Positions 8,494 to 17,557 of a stretch of DNA of 32,119 nucleotides are shown in pieces. The stretch is taken from positions 1-32,119 of the forward strand of contig MNXU01000007.1 of assembly GCA_001872285.1 (NCBI GenBank). Reading direction: 5' to 3'. Position 1 is the first letter of the stretch, and the number at the start of each line of letters is the position of its first letter. A model generated the notes under the pieces. It was given only the letters and a program-made list of their open reading frames with translations. It was not told the DNA's origin and did not search any database. This DNA is from Betaproteobacteria bacterium CG2_30_68_42 (GTDB lineage Bacteria > Pseudomonadota > Gammaproteobacteria > Burkholderiales > Rhodocyclaceae). The position numbers and the translations under genes were made by a program.

Positions 8494-8525
8494 GAAAGCC
8501 CCGCGGGCGAACCCGCGGGGCTTTC
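8494..8525. terminator. Bidirectional intrinsic terminator between dctM and dctP
   Basis: A perfect 14-bp stem (8494-8507 with 8512-8525) closed by a CGAA loop. The stem is GC-rich inside with GAAAG/CTTTC at its foot, giving a short T-run on both strands. It lies between the convergent stops of dctM (8403) and dctP (8552) and should stop transcription from both sides. Confidence 0.85.
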
Positions 8526-8551
8526 GAGGAAGCGCGCCGTGCCCGGCGAGC

Positions 8552-9631
8552 TCAGAGCTTCTGCTGCTGCATGAAGCCGTCGAAGCCGGCCTCCGCGAAG
8601 CGGAACCAGAGGTTCTGGTCGGCACGGAACTTCGAGAAGTCGGCGTAGATCTTCTTCCAGTTCGGGTTTTTGGCGTTCAGGTCCGCGTACAGCGCCATGG
8701 CCGCCTTGAAGGCCCTGTCCATGATCTTCTTGGGCATGCGGTGCAGCTTGGTTCCGCGTGCCACGAGCTGCCTGAGTGCGGCCGGGTTCTTGGCATCGTA
8801 GGTCGCCTGCATGACGACATGTGCGTGCGAGGCCGCGGCTTCCACGATCGCCTTGTACTCCGGGGAGAGCGCTTCCCAGGCCTTGCTGTTGATGTACAGC
8901 GAGAGCTGCGGCCCGCCCTCCCACCAGGCCGGGTAGTAGTAGTGGGGCGCGACCTTGTTGAAGCCGAGCTTCTGGTCGTCATAGGGGCCGACCCACTCGA
9001 CCGCGTCGAGGGTGCCTTTTTCCAGCGCCTGGTAGATCTCGCCGCCGGGCAGGTTCTGCGGCACCCCGCCGATGGCCGAGAACACCTTTCCGCCGAAGCC
9101 GCCGATGCGCATCTTCAGCCCCTTGATGTCGGCCAGCGTCTTGATCTCCTTGCGGTACCAGCCGCCCATCTGGGCGCCGGTGTTGCCCATGGGGAAATTG
9201 ACGATGTTGTATTTCGTGTAGAACTCGCGGAACAGCTTCATGCCGTTGCCCTGGTACATCCACGCCGTGAGCTGGCGCGAGTTCAGGCCGAAGGGAATCG
9301 CGCAATCCATCGCGAAGGCCTCGTCCTTGCCGAAGTAGTAGTAGGGCGCGGTGTGCGCGCATTCGACCGTGCCCTGCTGCACGCCGTCGACCACGGCGAA
9401 CGGAGGCATCAGCTCGCCGCCCGCATGCACCGAGATCGTGAACTTCCCGCCGGTGGCCTGATTGACGATCTTGGCGAACACTTCGGCCGCGCCGAAGATC
9501 GTGTCCAGCGCCTTGGGGAAACTCGATGCCATGCGCCAGCGGATCGCCTGCTGGGCATGCACTGCGGGTGCGGCACCGGCCGCCAGAATGCCGGCGAGCC
9601 CGGCATGCTTGATGAATCTTCTGCGCTCCAT
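8552..9631 (-). CDS. dctP: TRAP transporter periplasmic solute-binding protein (TakP-like)
   Basis: Periplasmic receptor that delivers solute to the DctQ-DctM pair. The 359-residue protein begins with a twin-arginine leader (ERRRFIKHAGLAGI) with likely cleavage after residue 26 (VHA-QQ), so it is probably exported folded by Tat. The mature part starts IRWRMASSFPKALDTIFGAA and contains GAQMGGWYRKEIKTLADIKG, AVEWVGPYDDQKLGF and YYPAWWEGGPQLSLYIN. These resemble the 2-oxo-acid-binding TakP group. A monocarboxylate or 2-oxo acid substrate is an inference. The start MERRRF is fixed by GGAGAAGAC immediately upstream. It is transcribed toward dctM rather than in the same operon. The 122 bases between it and the pmbA stop hold no gene and only a weak GC-rich stem (about 9690-9713). 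Confidence 0.93.
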   Translation of the reverse strand: MERRRFIKHAGLAGILAAGAAPAVHAQQAIRWRMASSFPKALDTIFGAAEVFAKIVNQATGGKFTISVHAGGELMPPFAVVDGVQQGTVECAHTAPYYYFGKDEAFAMDCAIPFGLNSRQLTAWMYQGNGMKLFREFYTKYNIVNFPMGNTGAQMGGWYRKEIKTLADIKGLKMRIGGFGGKVFSAIGGVPQNLPGGEIYQALEKGTLDAVEWVGPYDDQKLGFNKVAPHYYYPAWWEGGPQLSLYINSKAWEALSPEYKAIVEAAASHAHVVMQATYDAKNPAALRQLVARGTKLHRMPKKIMDRAFKAAMALYADLNAKNPNWKKIYADFSKFRADQNLWFRFAEAGFDGFMQQQKL

Positions 9632-9753
9632 GTCTTCTCCTCTGTTCTTCAGTGATGGACCGGCCGTCATGCGGCCGCCTGTGTGCCATGCCGCCAATCG
9701 CGGCGTGGCGGCGCGATATGTTACACGAAACGGCGACGCCCGCTCCGGCGCGT

Positions 9754-11100
9754 TCAGGCGCCGGCCACCGTCATGTGCGCGAGCAGGAGCGAGCCGACCT
9801 GTTTCGAGCCGCGGATGATGGCGTCATTGCCCGCGGCGACGATGTCGCGCAGCATGCGGTCGAGGTTGCCCGCGATCGTGATCTCCTGCACCGGATACTG
9901 GATCTCGCCGCGCTCCACCCAGTAGCCCGCGGCGCCGCGCGAGTAGTCGCCGGTGACGTAATTGACGCCGTGGCCGAGCAGCTCGGTGACGAGCAGTCCG
10001 CGATCCATCAGGCGGATGAGCCCGTCGAGATCGTGGGCACCCGGTTGCACGATCAGGTTGTGGCAGCCGCCGGCGTTCCCGGTGGTCTTCAGGCCGAGCT
10101 TGCGCGCCGAGTAGACGCCGAGGAAATAGCCTTCCAGGACACCGTCGCGGATCACCTCGCGGTCGCGCGTCGCGACGCCGTCGTCGTCGAACGGGCTGCT
10201 CGCCAGCCCGCGCGCGAGATGCGGCCGCTCGCTGATCCGCACGCAGGGCGAGAATACCGGGGTGCCGAGCCGGTCGAGCAGGAACGAGGCCTTGCGGTAC
10301 AGACTGCCGCCGCTCGCCGCATGCACGAAGTTGCCGATCAGGGTGGCGGCGAGCGGCGCCTCGAACAGCACCGGAACCTCGCGGGTGCTGAGCCTGCGCG
10401 CGCCCAGGCGCGAGAGCGCGCGCCGGGCACAGTATTCGCCGAGCGTCTCCGCCGGGGCGAGTTCGCGCGCATCGCGCCGTCCCGAATACCAGTCGTCGCG
10501 CTGCATGGCCTCGCCCTTGCCGGCGATGACCGAGCACGAGAGATAATGCCGGGACGACGCGTACCCGCCCATGAAGCCGAGGCTGTTGGCGGAGACGAAA
10601 TGGGAACGCTGCGTCGAGACACTCGCCCCCTCCGAGTTGGTGACCAGCGGCGAGACCGCGAACGCAGCCGCCTCGCAGCGCCGCGCGATTTCGATCATGT
10701 CCTCGACCGGGACATCCCACGGATGGAAGAGGTCGAGATCGGGCGCATCGCGCGCAAGCTCGTCGGCCTCCGGAAGCCCGGCGCAGGGGTCGGCCGTGGT
10801 GTAGCGCGCGATCGCGAGCGCCGCATCCACGGCCGCATGCAGCGCGTTGCGGCCGAGATCCGAGGTGCTCGCGTAGCCGCGCCGCTGGCCGAGATAGACG
10901 GTGATGCCGGCCCCCTTGTCGCGGTTGTATTCGATGGTCTCGATCTCGCCGCGGCGCACGGTCACCGACTGGCCGAAGCCTTCCGAGACATCGGCCTCGC
11001 AGGCGCTCGCCCCGCGCGCCCGCGCGTGGTCGAGCAGCTCGGTCGCGATGGAGCGCAGGCGCTGGTCGGAGTAGCTGAAGTCTCGCTCGGACATGGACAT
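9754..11100 (-). CDS. pmbA: Metalloprotease-associated protein PmbA (TldE)
   Basis: PmbA/TldE pairs with TldD in a peptidase that matures modified peptides (microcin B17 in E. coli) and degrades CcdA. The 448-residue length is normal. Visible family features are RRGEIETIEYNRDKGAGITV, GYASTSDLG, TNSEGASVS, YSARKLGLKTTGNAGG and the C-terminal GNLDRMLRDIVAAGND and GSKQVGSLLLAHMTVAG. As expected for PmbA it lacks the HExxxH metal motif of TldD. TldD is not in this window. Two in-frame ATGs (11100 and 11094) are possible; neither has a good Shine-Dalgarno. It is divergent from yjgA. Confidence 0.95.
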   Translation of the reverse strand: MSMSERDFSYSDQRLRSIATELLDHARARGASACEADVSEGFGQSVTVRRGEIETIEYNRDKGAGITVYLGQRRGYASTSDLGRNALHAAVDAALAIARYTTADPCAGLPEADELARDAPDLDLFHPWDVPVEDMIEIARRCEAAAFAVSPLVTNSEGASVSTQRSHFVSANSLGFMGGYASSRHYLSCSVIAGKGEAMQRDDWYSGRRDARELAPAETLGEYCARRALSRLGARRLSTREVPVLFEAPLAATLIGNFVHAASGGSLYRKASFLLDRLGTPVFSPCVRISERPHLARGLASSPFDDDGVATRDREVIRDGVLEGYFLGVYSARKLGLKTTGNAGGCHNLIVQPGAHDLDGLIRLMDRGLLVTELLGHGVNYVTGDYSRGAAGYWVERGEIQYPVQEITIAGNLDRMLRDIVAAGNDAIIRGSKQVGSLLLAHMTVAGA

Positions 11101-11113
11101 GGGGACGAAAAGT

Positions 11114-11119
11114 TATAAT
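11114..11119 (+). promoter_or_regulatory. Candidate -10 element of yjgA-mog
   Basis: A perfect TATAAT lies 38 bases before the yjgA GTG, in the short divergent gap with pmbA. No convincing -35 is seen at 16-18 bases upstream. The complementary strand (TATAAC) could serve pmbA, but would sit very close to its start. Confidence 0.45.
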
Positions 11120-11151
11120 CATACCGTCAGCCGCAGCCCGAGCCCGCCCGC

Positions 11152-11661
11152 GTGAAAGTCGATCCGATCGAGCCGAAACCGAGCAAGACGCTGCGCAAGC
11201 GCGAGATGCAGGAATTGCAGGAACTCGGCGAGCGCCTGGTCGCGCTTCCCGATGCCGAGCTTGCCCGGCTCGAGGCGCTGCCCGAGACGCTGCGCGGTGC
11301 CGTCGCCGAGGCCAGGCGGATCACGCGGCACGAAGCGCGCAGGCGCCAGATGCAGTACATCGGACGCCTGATGCGCGCCATCGACCCGGAGCCGGTGCGC
11401 AACCTGCTCGATGCCGTGCAGGGCCGCAGCGCCCGCGCGAGGGAGCTCCAGCACGAGCTCGAACGCTGCCGCGCCCGGATGCTCGAAGACGAGGCCGCGA
11501 TCGATGCGTTCGCCGCCGCCCGCCCCGGCGCGGACGCCGAGCGGCTGCGTGTGCTGAGGAGGAACGCGCTGCGTGAGGCTGCCGGGAACGAGCCTCCGCG
11601 CAGTTCCAGGCAACTGTTTCGCCTGCTTCGGGAGATCGTCGATGACGGAAGAGAAGGCTGA
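11152..11661 (+). CDS. yjgA: Ribosome-associated protein YjgA (DarP, DUF615)
   Basis: YjgA/DarP associates with the 50S subunit and assists its late assembly in E. coli. The 169-residue protein is all-helical and highly charged: it opens KPSKTLRKREMQELQELGE and contains ITRHEARRRQMQYIGRLMR and the end-motif SSRQLFRLLREIV, all typical of DUF615. The start is GTG, because an in-frame TAA lies at 11116-11118 and no ATG occurs between. No clear Shine-Dalgarno is present. The 3' end overlaps the start of mog by 20 bases, so the two are translationally linked. Confidence 0.93.
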   Translation: MKVDPIEPKPSKTLRKREMQELQELGERLVALPDAELARLEALPETLRGAVAEARRITRHEARRRQMQYIGRLMRAIDPEPVRNLLDAVQGRSARARELQHELERCRARMLEDEAAIDAFAAARPGADAERLRVLRRNALREAAGNEPPRSSRQLFRLLREIVDDGREG

Positions 11662-12253
11662 GGAGCTGCGCATCGGGCTGGTGTCGATCTCCGACCGCGC
11701 GGCGAGCGGCGTCTATGAGGACCAGGGTCTGCCGGCGCTGCGCGAGTGGTTCGCGCGCGCGCTCGTCTCGCCCTGGCAGATGGAGTCGCGGCTGATCCCG
11801 GACGAGCGCGCGCTCATCGAGCGCACCCTGATCGCGCTGTGCGATCAGGCCTGCTGCCATCTCGTGCTCACCACCGGCGGCACCGGACCGGCGCCGCGCG
11901 ACGTGACGCCGGAGGCGACCCTGGCGGTGGCCGACAAGCCGATGCCCGGATTCGGCGAGCAGATGCGCCGAATCAGCCTGCACTTCGTGCCCACCGCGAT
12001 CCTCTCCCGCCAGGTCGGGGTGATCCGCGGCCGCAGCCTGATCCTGAACCTCCCCGGTCAGCCCCGATCGATCCGCGAAACGCTCGAAGGCGTGAAGGAC
12101 GCCGAAGGCCGCACCGTCGTGCCCGGCATCTTCGCCGCCGTCCCCTACTGCATCGACCTGATCGGCGGTCCGTACATCGAGACGCACGAGGCGGTGGTCA
12201 AGGCGTTCCGGCCGAAATCCGCGCTCAGGCCGGGCCCGCCGGGCGCACGCTGA
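11642..12253 (+). CDS. mog: Molybdopterin adenylyltransferase
   Basis: Mog adenylylates molybdopterin, preparing it for molybdenum insertion. The 203-residue protein begins MTEEKAEELRIGLVSISDRA and has the nucleotide/pterin motif TTGGTGPAPRDVTPEA at about residues 78-92, including Asp87, plus Asp54 in LIPDE. NLPGQPRSIRETLEGV and the C-terminal VVPGIFAAVPYCIDLIGGPY are also characteristic. Length is close to E. coli MogA (195). It overlaps yjgA at its start. Its last 29 bases overlap the convergent PilZ gene, with no room for a terminator between them. No other molybdenum cofactor gene is in the window. Confidence 0.93.
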   Translation: MTEEKAEELRIGLVSISDRAASGVYEDQGLPALREWFARALVSPWQMESRLIPDERALIERTLIALCDQACCHLVLTTGGTGPAPRDVTPEATLAVADKPMPGFGEQMRRISLHFVPTAILSRQVGVIRGRSLILNLPGQPRSIRETLEGVKDAEGRTVVPGIFAAVPYCIDLIGGPYIETHEAVVKAFRPKSALRPGPPGAR

Positions 12254-13721
12254 GCACCCGGTAGCGGGCGACGTCGCAGCCTTCCGCGGACTCGAGCAGG
12301 CCGGCCGGATCGAGCTCGGCGACCCGGCCCTCGTGCGCGATGCGCAGCCGCACCGCCTCCTCGTAGCCGAACTGCGGCAGCACCAGACGCACGGTCGCTC
12401 CCGCATCGAGCGCATCGAGGAGCAGGACATCGGTCTTGCGGCCGGCGAGCTCGATCTCGATCGCCGCCGGCGCGTGCGAGAGGGTCTCGATCCCCAGCCG
12501 GCCGCGCGCTTCCGCATCGCGTGCGATGCGGCGGATGATGCCGACCACCCAGTTCTCGCCGCCCTCCGGCTGCAGCCCGAGCAGTGTGCCCAGGCGCAGG
12601 ACGTCGTCGTCGGGCAGGCTGGCGCGAACGCCGAAGCCGCCGCGGCTCACGTCCTCGATGTCCCAGTTCACCGCCCCGGCGGCCTTTCCGGAGAGCTGTC
12701 CGAAGACATGGGCGAAACCGAGCACGGAGCGCGCCGCGGAATGCACGCCGTGGCGCGGATGCACGCGCGTCGGCGGTCGCGCGCCCCAGTAGCGCGAAAG
12801 GTGCGCAGCCACGGGCAGCACCACCTTGGGAGGATAGCTTCCGCCCAGATCGAGGTCGGGCGGAAGCGCGCCCTTCGAGACCCCGCCCATCAGTTCGGCC
12901 ACCGCCGGCGCAGCCGCGGCGAGCTCGATGTAGCGCAGGCTCGCCGAGGCCGTTGGGGTGCGCGCGAGCCGCATCGGCGCCATCGGCCGCGCCGGGTCGA
13001 CCCAGTACAGCGCCGCGGGCGTCGCCTGCGCGGGAAACCGGATCAGCGGGAGAAAGCGCCCGATGAGCCGGTCGGCGATTTCGATCTCGATCGGCCGCAG
13101 GCGATCGGGGGCGGAGAGGTGGAAGACCAGCGCGCGCAGATACTCGTCCTGCGCGCAGCCAGGTGCCGAATCGCCCGGCTGCGCAGGTGCGCGGCGCCGC
13201 TCGCAGCCCGCATCCACCGCGGCGAGGTAGGCTGCACCCGCGTTCTGCCACAGGAGGGGATCGACCGGGCCGTAGCGGAACTCGCTCCACTTCAGCCATT
13301 GCGCATGCGCACGCAGCGAGCGCGCCGCGAGGGCCGGCAGCACCCGGCGGGTGAAGTCGCGGTTGCGGCCCTCCTCCCCGAGCGCGTCCAGGCAGCGCAT
13401 GTAGCCGGCCGCGACGCGCCGCCATAGCCTGCGGCCGAGCTGGAACAGCGGCGCCGAGTAGCCCTTCACCTGGCGCGGTACGGTGAAGATGTCGCGCACC
13501 ATCGCCCGCTGCGGGGCCCATGCGGCGTCCTCCAGTCGTACCAGCACGGTGAAACGCCGCTCGGCGCCGAAATCCTCGGCCGCGTCGAGCGAATCGAGCC
13601 AGTCGGCGATCTCCCGTAGCGCCGCCTTCGGGTCCATCCCCGCCAGCGCCGCCACGATGCCGGCGAGCTCGCCGTCGGAGGCCAGCGGATGATCGGCGCG
13701 ACCGGAAAAAAGCTTCAGCAT
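12225..13721 (-). CDS. PilZ-domain protein with large N-terminal region, paralogue 2
   Basis: A 498-residue soluble-looking protein. The c-di-GMP signature of PilZ domains is visible: RVHPR (RxxxR, residues 319-323) and DVSRGG (DxSxxG, 357-362), followed by LGTLLGLQPEGGENWVVGII. The first 310 residues match no domain I recognise, but they align with its upstream neighbour: LKWSEFRYGP (143-152), [20 protein letters not shown] (193-212) and ALYWVDPARP (237-246). The start MLKLFSG lies 19 bases after the neighbour's stop, so the two form an operon. The stop is tail-to-tail with mog and overlaps it by 29 bases. A c-di-GMP receptor role is likely; the output is unknown. Confidence 0.8.
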   Translation of the reverse strand: MLKLFSGRADHPLASDGELAGIVAALAGMDPKAALREIADWLDSLDAAEDFGAERRFTVLVRLEDAAWAPQRAMVRDIFTVPRQVKGYSAPLFQLGRRLWRRVAAGYMRCLDALGEEGRNRDFTRRVLPALAARSLRAHAQWLKWSEFRYGPVDPLLWQNAGAAYLAAVDAGCERRRAPAQPGDSAPGCAQDEYLRALVFHLSAPDRLRPIEIEIADRLIGRFLPLIRFPAQATPAALYWVDPARPMAPMRLARTPTASASLRYIELAAAAPAVAELMGGVSKGALPPDLDLGGSYPPKVVLPVAAHLSRYWGARPPTRVHPRHGVHSAARSVLGFAHVFGQLSGKAAGAVNWDIEDVSRGGFGVRASLPDDDVLRLGTLLGLQPEGGENWVVGIIRRIARDAEARGRLGIETLSHAPAAIEIELAGRKTDVLLLDALDAGATVRLVLPQFGYEEAVRLRIAHEGRVAELDPAGLLESAEGCDVARYRVLSVRPAGPA

Positions 13722-13740
13722 GGCGTCGCGTTCCCCCCGT

Positions 13741-15225
13741 TCACTCCGACTCTGCGCCGGGTACGACCCGGCACGATGCCAGCACGAGCTCGCCCGCGCC
13801 CAGCGCTTCGAGCACGTCGAGCACGCGAAGCCGCAGGCGCGCTCCCGCAAGGATGCACCCGAGCTCCTCGCCGGGATCGAACGCAGGCGAGGGAACGATC
13901 AGCCGCACCGTCTCGCCTTCGTCCGGCGCATCCAGCAGCAGCGCGCCCCGGAGCGGATCGGCCGCACCGACCTCGACCGCGAGCGGATGGCGCGACAGCG
14001 TCTCGATCCCGGCGATGCCGGCCTCCGCGCTCACGCGCGCAAAGCGCCGGACGACGCCCGCCAGCCAGTTGTCCCCACCCGCCGGCCGCAGGCCGATCAC
14101 GGTTCCGATCGGGAGGATGTCGGCCTCCGAGAGCGGCAGCCGTGCGCTCAACCCGCCCTGGCTCACGTTCTCGACCACCCAGCGCATCGCACCCGCGGCA
14201 TCCTCGGGCCGGCCGAGCATGCGGGCGATGGCGGGCAGACCGATCACCGCACCGGCCTCGGACTGCACCCGATGCCGGTCATGCGCGCGGGCCGGCGGGC
14301 TCGGCCCCCAGTGCCCGAGCAGGTGCTCCACGACCGGAGTCAGGATCCGCGGCGAGGGGTAGCGCGCCAGTTCGAGGTTGGGGGGGATGCTGCCCTGTTC
14401 CAGCGAAGCGCGCAGCCGTTCCAGTGCCTCGTGCGCGGACGAGGCGCTGAGGTAGCGCAGCGTCGGGTTCTCCGGAAGCGCTTCGGCTACGCGCGCGGGG
14501 GGCCGCCGCTCCGAGGGGTCGACCCAGTAGTTGCTGGCGCCGGTGCGCGTGCGCGAGAGCGAGAAAAGCGGTAGGAAGGCGGCGATCAGCCGCTCGGCGA
14601 TCTCGATCTCGAACGGCAGCAGTGCATCGGTGGCGGAGACCTGGAAGACGAGCGCCCGGAGATACTCCTGCTCGACCGTGGAAGGATGCTCGCCGTGGTA
14701 GGCCGACACCTCGCGCCGCGCGAAGCCCTGTTCATCCGCGTACAGATAGGCATGCCCGACGATCTGCCAGACCGCGAGCGAGGGCGGCCAGTAGCGGAAC
14801 TGGTCCCATTTCAGTCGCGCGGCGTAAGCGCGCATCATGCGCAGCGTCAGGCGTGCGAGCTCGATCCGGCCCAGCGCATCGGCCGGCAGCGGTCGCCGTT
14901 CGGCCTCGCCGAAGCAGGCGTAGTAGGCTGCGCCGAGCTGGGCCCAGAAATCCCGGTTGGTCCGCCACAGATCGAGTTCCTCCTGCTCGGGAACCGGCGC
15001 CATGGTGAGGAATTCGCGCGCGAGCGTGCGCGCGTGCGACTGCGCGGCGTCGTCGAGGCGCCGGATCGCCGCTTCCCGCCTCGCGGCCTCTGGTGCCTCG
15101 GCGGCCTCGCGCAGCCACGCGGCGGCCTCGCGCAGCGCCGCCATCGGCGGCGCGCCCGACAGGGCCTCGACGCGGGCGGCCAGCTCTTCCTCTTCGATTC
15201 CCTTGCTCTCGAACGCCACGACCAT
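13741..15225 (-). CDS. PilZ-domain protein with large N-terminal region, paralogue 1
   Basis: A 494-residue protein, first gene of a two-gene operon. The PilZ motifs are RAHDR (RxxxR, 313-317) and NVSQGG (NxSxxG, 353-358), followed by [20 protein letters not shown]. The N-terminal 300 residues are unassigned but share blocks with the downstream paralogue: [10 protein letters not shown] (138-147), [20 protein letters not shown] (187-206) and [10 protein letters not shown] (231-240). I chose ATG at 15225 because AGGGA lies just upstream; the longer reading would need a TTG at 15237. No membrane segments or signal peptide are apparent. It is divergent from thyA and has a good candidate promoter at 15247-15275. 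Confidence 0.82.
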   Translation of the reverse strand: MVVAFESKGIEEEELAARVEALSGAPPMAALREAAAWLREAAEAPEAARREAAIRRLDDAAQSHARTLAREFLTMAPVPEQEELDLWRTNRDFWAQLGAAYYACFGEAERRPLPADALGRIELARLTLRMMRAYAARLKWDQFRYWPPSLAVWQIVGHAYLYADEQGFARREVSAYHGEHPSTVEQEYLRALVFQVSATDALLPFEIEIAERLIAAFLPLFSLSRTRTGASNYWVDPSERRPPARVAEALPENPTLRYLSASSAHEALERLRASLEQGSIPPNLELARYPSPRILTPVVEHLLGHWGPSPPARAHDRHRVQSEAGAVIGLPAIARMLGRPEDAAGAMRWVVENVSQGGLSARLPLSEADILPIGTVIGLRPAGGDNWLAGVVRRFARVSAEAGIAGIETLSRHPLAVEVGAADPLRGALLLDAPDEGETVRLIVPSPAFDPGEELGCILAGARLRLRVLDVLEALGAGELVLASCRVVPGAESE

Positions 15226-15246
15226 CGTCCCTCGCAAAGTCCCGCA

Positions 15247-15275
15247 ATGGTACTCAGACTCGCGCTGCCGTGCAA
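15247..15275 (-). promoter_or_regulatory. Candidate sigma70 promoter of the PilZ pair
   Basis: On the minus strand, TTGCAC (15275-15270) and TACCAT (15252-15247) are 17 bases apart and 22 bases precede the ATG at 15225. On the plus strand TAGAAT at 15289-15294, with a weak CTGCCG 18 bases upstream, could serve thyA. Confidence 0.5.
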
Positions 15276-15326
15276 AACGCGCTTCCCGTAGAATTCGGGC
15301 TGCCCAATCCCGCGCGCCCTCACGTC

Positions 15327-16121
15327 ATGCGGCAATACCTCGATCTGCTCGGCCATGTGCTCGAGCACGGCAAGCCGAAAGCCGATCGCACCGGCGTCGG
15401 AACCCTTTCGGTGTTCGGCTGGCAGATGCGCTTCGACCTCGCGGCCGGATTCCCGCTGCTCACCACCAAGAAGCTGCACCTGAAGTCCATCATCCACGAG
15501 CTGCTCTGGTTTCTGCGCGGGGACACCAACGTCGCCTACCTCAGGCAGCACGGCGTCTCGATCTGGGACGAATGGGCGGACGAGAACGGGGAGCTGGGCC
15601 CGGTCTATGGCAGCCAGTGGCGCGCGTGGAAGGCCCCGGACGGCCGGCGCATCGACCAGATCGCGCGGCTCGTCGAAGGGCTGCGCCGCGATCCCGACTC
15701 GCGCCGCCACATCGTCACCGCCTGGAACCCGGCCGACGTCGACGCGGTGAGGCTGCCGCCCTGCCACGCGCTGTTCCAGTTCTATGTGGCCGAAGGACGG
15801 CTCTCCTGTCAGCTCTATCAGAGGAGTGCCGACATCTTCCTCGGCGTGCCCTTCAACATCGCCTCCTACGCCCTGCTCACCCACATGGTCGCCCAGGTGT
15901 GCGGGCTCCAGCCGGGCGAGTTCATCCACACTCTGGGCGATGCGCACCTGTACCGCAATCACCTCGATCAGGCGCGCGCGCAACTCGCGCGCACGCCGCG
16001 GGCGCTCGCGCGGCTGCGGCTCGCGGGCGAGCGCCGTGAGCTGCCGGAATTCCGCTATGAGGACGTCATCCTGGAGGGCTACGATCCGCACCCGCACATC
16101 CGCGCGCCGGTGGCGGTCTGA
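15327..16121 (+). CDS. thyA: Thymidylate synthase
   Basis: ThyA methylates dUMP to dTMP using 5,10-methylene-THF, leaving dihydrofolate that FolA must reduce. Starting [15 protein letters not shown] it is 264 residues, identical in length to E. coli ThyA. Signatures include [39 protein letters not shown], the active-site cysteine region [32 protein letters not shown] and [12 protein letters not shown]. The C-terminus IRAPVAV is typical. The in-frame 5' extension is out of family and ignored. folA, often its neighbour in bacteria, is about 10.7 kb downstream here, beyond the glycogen cluster. Confidence 0.98.
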   Translation: MRQYLDLLGHVLEHGKPKADRTGVGTLSVFGWQMRFDLAAGFPLLTTKKLHLKSIIHELLWFLRGDTNVAYLRQHGVSIWDEWADENGELGPVYGSQWRAWKAPDGRRIDQIARLVEGLRRDPDSRRHIVTAWNPADVDAVRLPPCHALFQFYVAEGRLSCQLYQRSADIFLGVPFNIASYALLTHMVAQVCGLQPGEFIHTLGDAHLYRNHLDQARAQLARTPRALARLRLAGERRELPEFRYEDVILEGYDPHPHIRAPVAV

Positions 16122-16159
16122 GCGCCCGGCACGCTCCCCTGCGGGCGGTCGCGAAGCGC

Positions 16160-16190
16160 TTGCGGACAAGGGCGCATGCGGGGTTACAAT
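16160..16190 (+). promoter_or_regulatory. Candidate promoter of the glycogen cluster
   Basis: TTGCGG (16160-16165) and TACAAT (16185-16190) are 19 bases apart, about 64 bases before the glgC ATG. The leader also has two close CCTTCGGA repeats (about 16224-16240). The spacer is longer than ideal. Confidence 0.45.
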
Positions 16191-16253
16191 TCGATCGATG
16201 GCCGGACACGGCTTGCGCCCCGCCCTTCGGAGTCCTTCGGATCAGCGAATGCC

Positions 16254-17525
16254 ATGACCAGCGACCCCAGCCTCGTCAGCCACCTCACCAAGGCCAGTTT
16301 CGCGCTCGTGCTGGCGGGCGGGCGCGGTGCGCGGCTGCGACAGCTCACCGACTGGCGCGCGAAGCCTGCCGTGCCCTTCGGCGGCAAGTTCCGCGTCATC
16401 GACTTCACCCTCTCGAACTGCGTGAATTCCGGCGTGCGCCGCATCGGCGTGGCGACCCAGTACAAGGCGCAGAGCCTGATCCACCACCTGCAGCGCGGCT
16501 GGAGCTTCCTCGACGGGCGCTTCGGCGAGCACATCGAACTGCTGCCCGCCCAGCAGCAGGTGGCGGAGAACTGGTATCAGGGCACGGCGGACGCCGCCTT
16601 CCAGAACCTGGGTGTCATGCGCCAGCAGAACGCCGAACTGGTGCTGGTGCTTTCGGGAGACCACATCTACAAGATGGACTACGGCAAGATGCTCGCCGAT
16701 CACGTGGCCAAGCACGCCGACATGACGATCGTGTGCGTCGAGGTTCCGCGCGAGGAGGCCCACGGCGTGGGCGTGCTGGGCGTCGACGACCAATGGCGGG
16801 TGCGCAGCTTCGTCGAGAAGCCCGCCGATCCGCCGCCGATGCCCGGCCGCAGCGACGTCTCGCTCGCCAGCATGGGCGTGTATGCGTTCAATGCGCCGTT
16901 CCTGTACGAGCAGCTCGTGCGCGACGCCGACGATCCGCGCTCCAGTCACGACTTCGCCAAGGACATCATCCCCCACCTCGTTCCGCGCTATCGGGTGTGC
17001 GCACATCATTTCGCGGATTCCTGCATGGGGCCGCCGGGCAACCCGCCCTACTGGCGCGACGTCGGCACGATCGACGCGTACTGGGAAGCGAACATGGAGC
17101 TCACCAAGGTGATCCCCGAGCTCGACCTGTACGACGAGGAGTGGCCGATCTGGACCTATCAGGAGCAGCTTCCTCCGGCCAAGTTCGTCTTCGACGACGA
17201 CGGTCGCCGCGGCATGGCGGTCGATTCGATGGTCTCGGGCGGCGACATCATCTCCGGGGCGACGGTGCGCCGCTCGCTGCTGTTTTCGAGCGTGCGCGTG
17301 AGCAGCTACAGCCTGGTCGAGGATTCGGTGATCCTGCCGCGGGTTCGCATCGGCGAGGGCGCGGTGCTCAAGCGCGTGGTGATCGACAAGTACTGCCGCA
17401 TCCCGGACGGTCTGGTGGCCGGAATCAACCCGGAGGAAGACCGGGCGCGCTTCTACGTCTCGGAGAAGGGCGTCACCCTGATCACGCCGGAAATGCTCGG
17501 CCAGAACGTGCATCAGACCCGCTGA
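16254..17525 (+). CDS. glgC: Glucose-1-phosphate adenylyltransferase
   Basis: GlgC makes ADP-glucose from ATP and glucose-1-phosphate, the committed step of bacterial glycogen synthesis. The 423-residue protein is close to E. coli GlgC (431). The nucleotide-binding region is [20 protein letters not shown] (20-39) followed by [15 protein letters not shown]. Also present are [26 protein letters not shown], the sugar-phosphate lysine in [10 protein letters not shown], and [18 protein letters not shown]. The C-terminal part has left-handed-helix repeats ([35 protein letters not shown]). The start [10 protein letters not shown] is preceded by a weak ribosome site. It is the first gene of the glycogen block, and the first GH57 gene follows after 32 bases. 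Confidence 0.97.
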   Translation: MTSDPSLVSHLTKASFALVLAGGRGARLRQLTDWRAKPAVPFGGKFRVIDFTLSNCVNSGVRRIGVATQYKAQSLIHHLQRGWSFLDGRFGEHIELLPAQQQVAENWYQGTADAAFQNLGVMRQQNAELVLVLSGDHIYKMDYGKMLADHVAKHADMTIVCVEVPREEAHGVGVLGVDDQWRVRSFVEKPADPPPMPGRSDVSLASMGVYAFNAPFLYEQLVRDADDPRSSHDFAKDIIPHLVPRYRVCAHHFADSCMGPPGNPPYWRDVGTIDAYWEANMELTKVIPELDLYDEEWPIWTYQEQLPPAKFVFDDDGRRGMAVDSMVSGGDIISGATVRRSLLFSSVRVSSYSLVEDSVILPRVRIGEGAVLKRVVIDKYCRIPDGLVAGINPEEDRARFYVSEKGVTLITPEMLGQNVHQTR

Positions 17526-17557
17526 GCCGGGCGCCCGAACCCTTCGCGCGCTCCACG

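Noticed and set aside
16160-17557. Upstream extension of GH57-A through the whole of glgC
   Set aside because: The extension is glgC read in another frame. The GH57 homology starts at the ATG at 17558.
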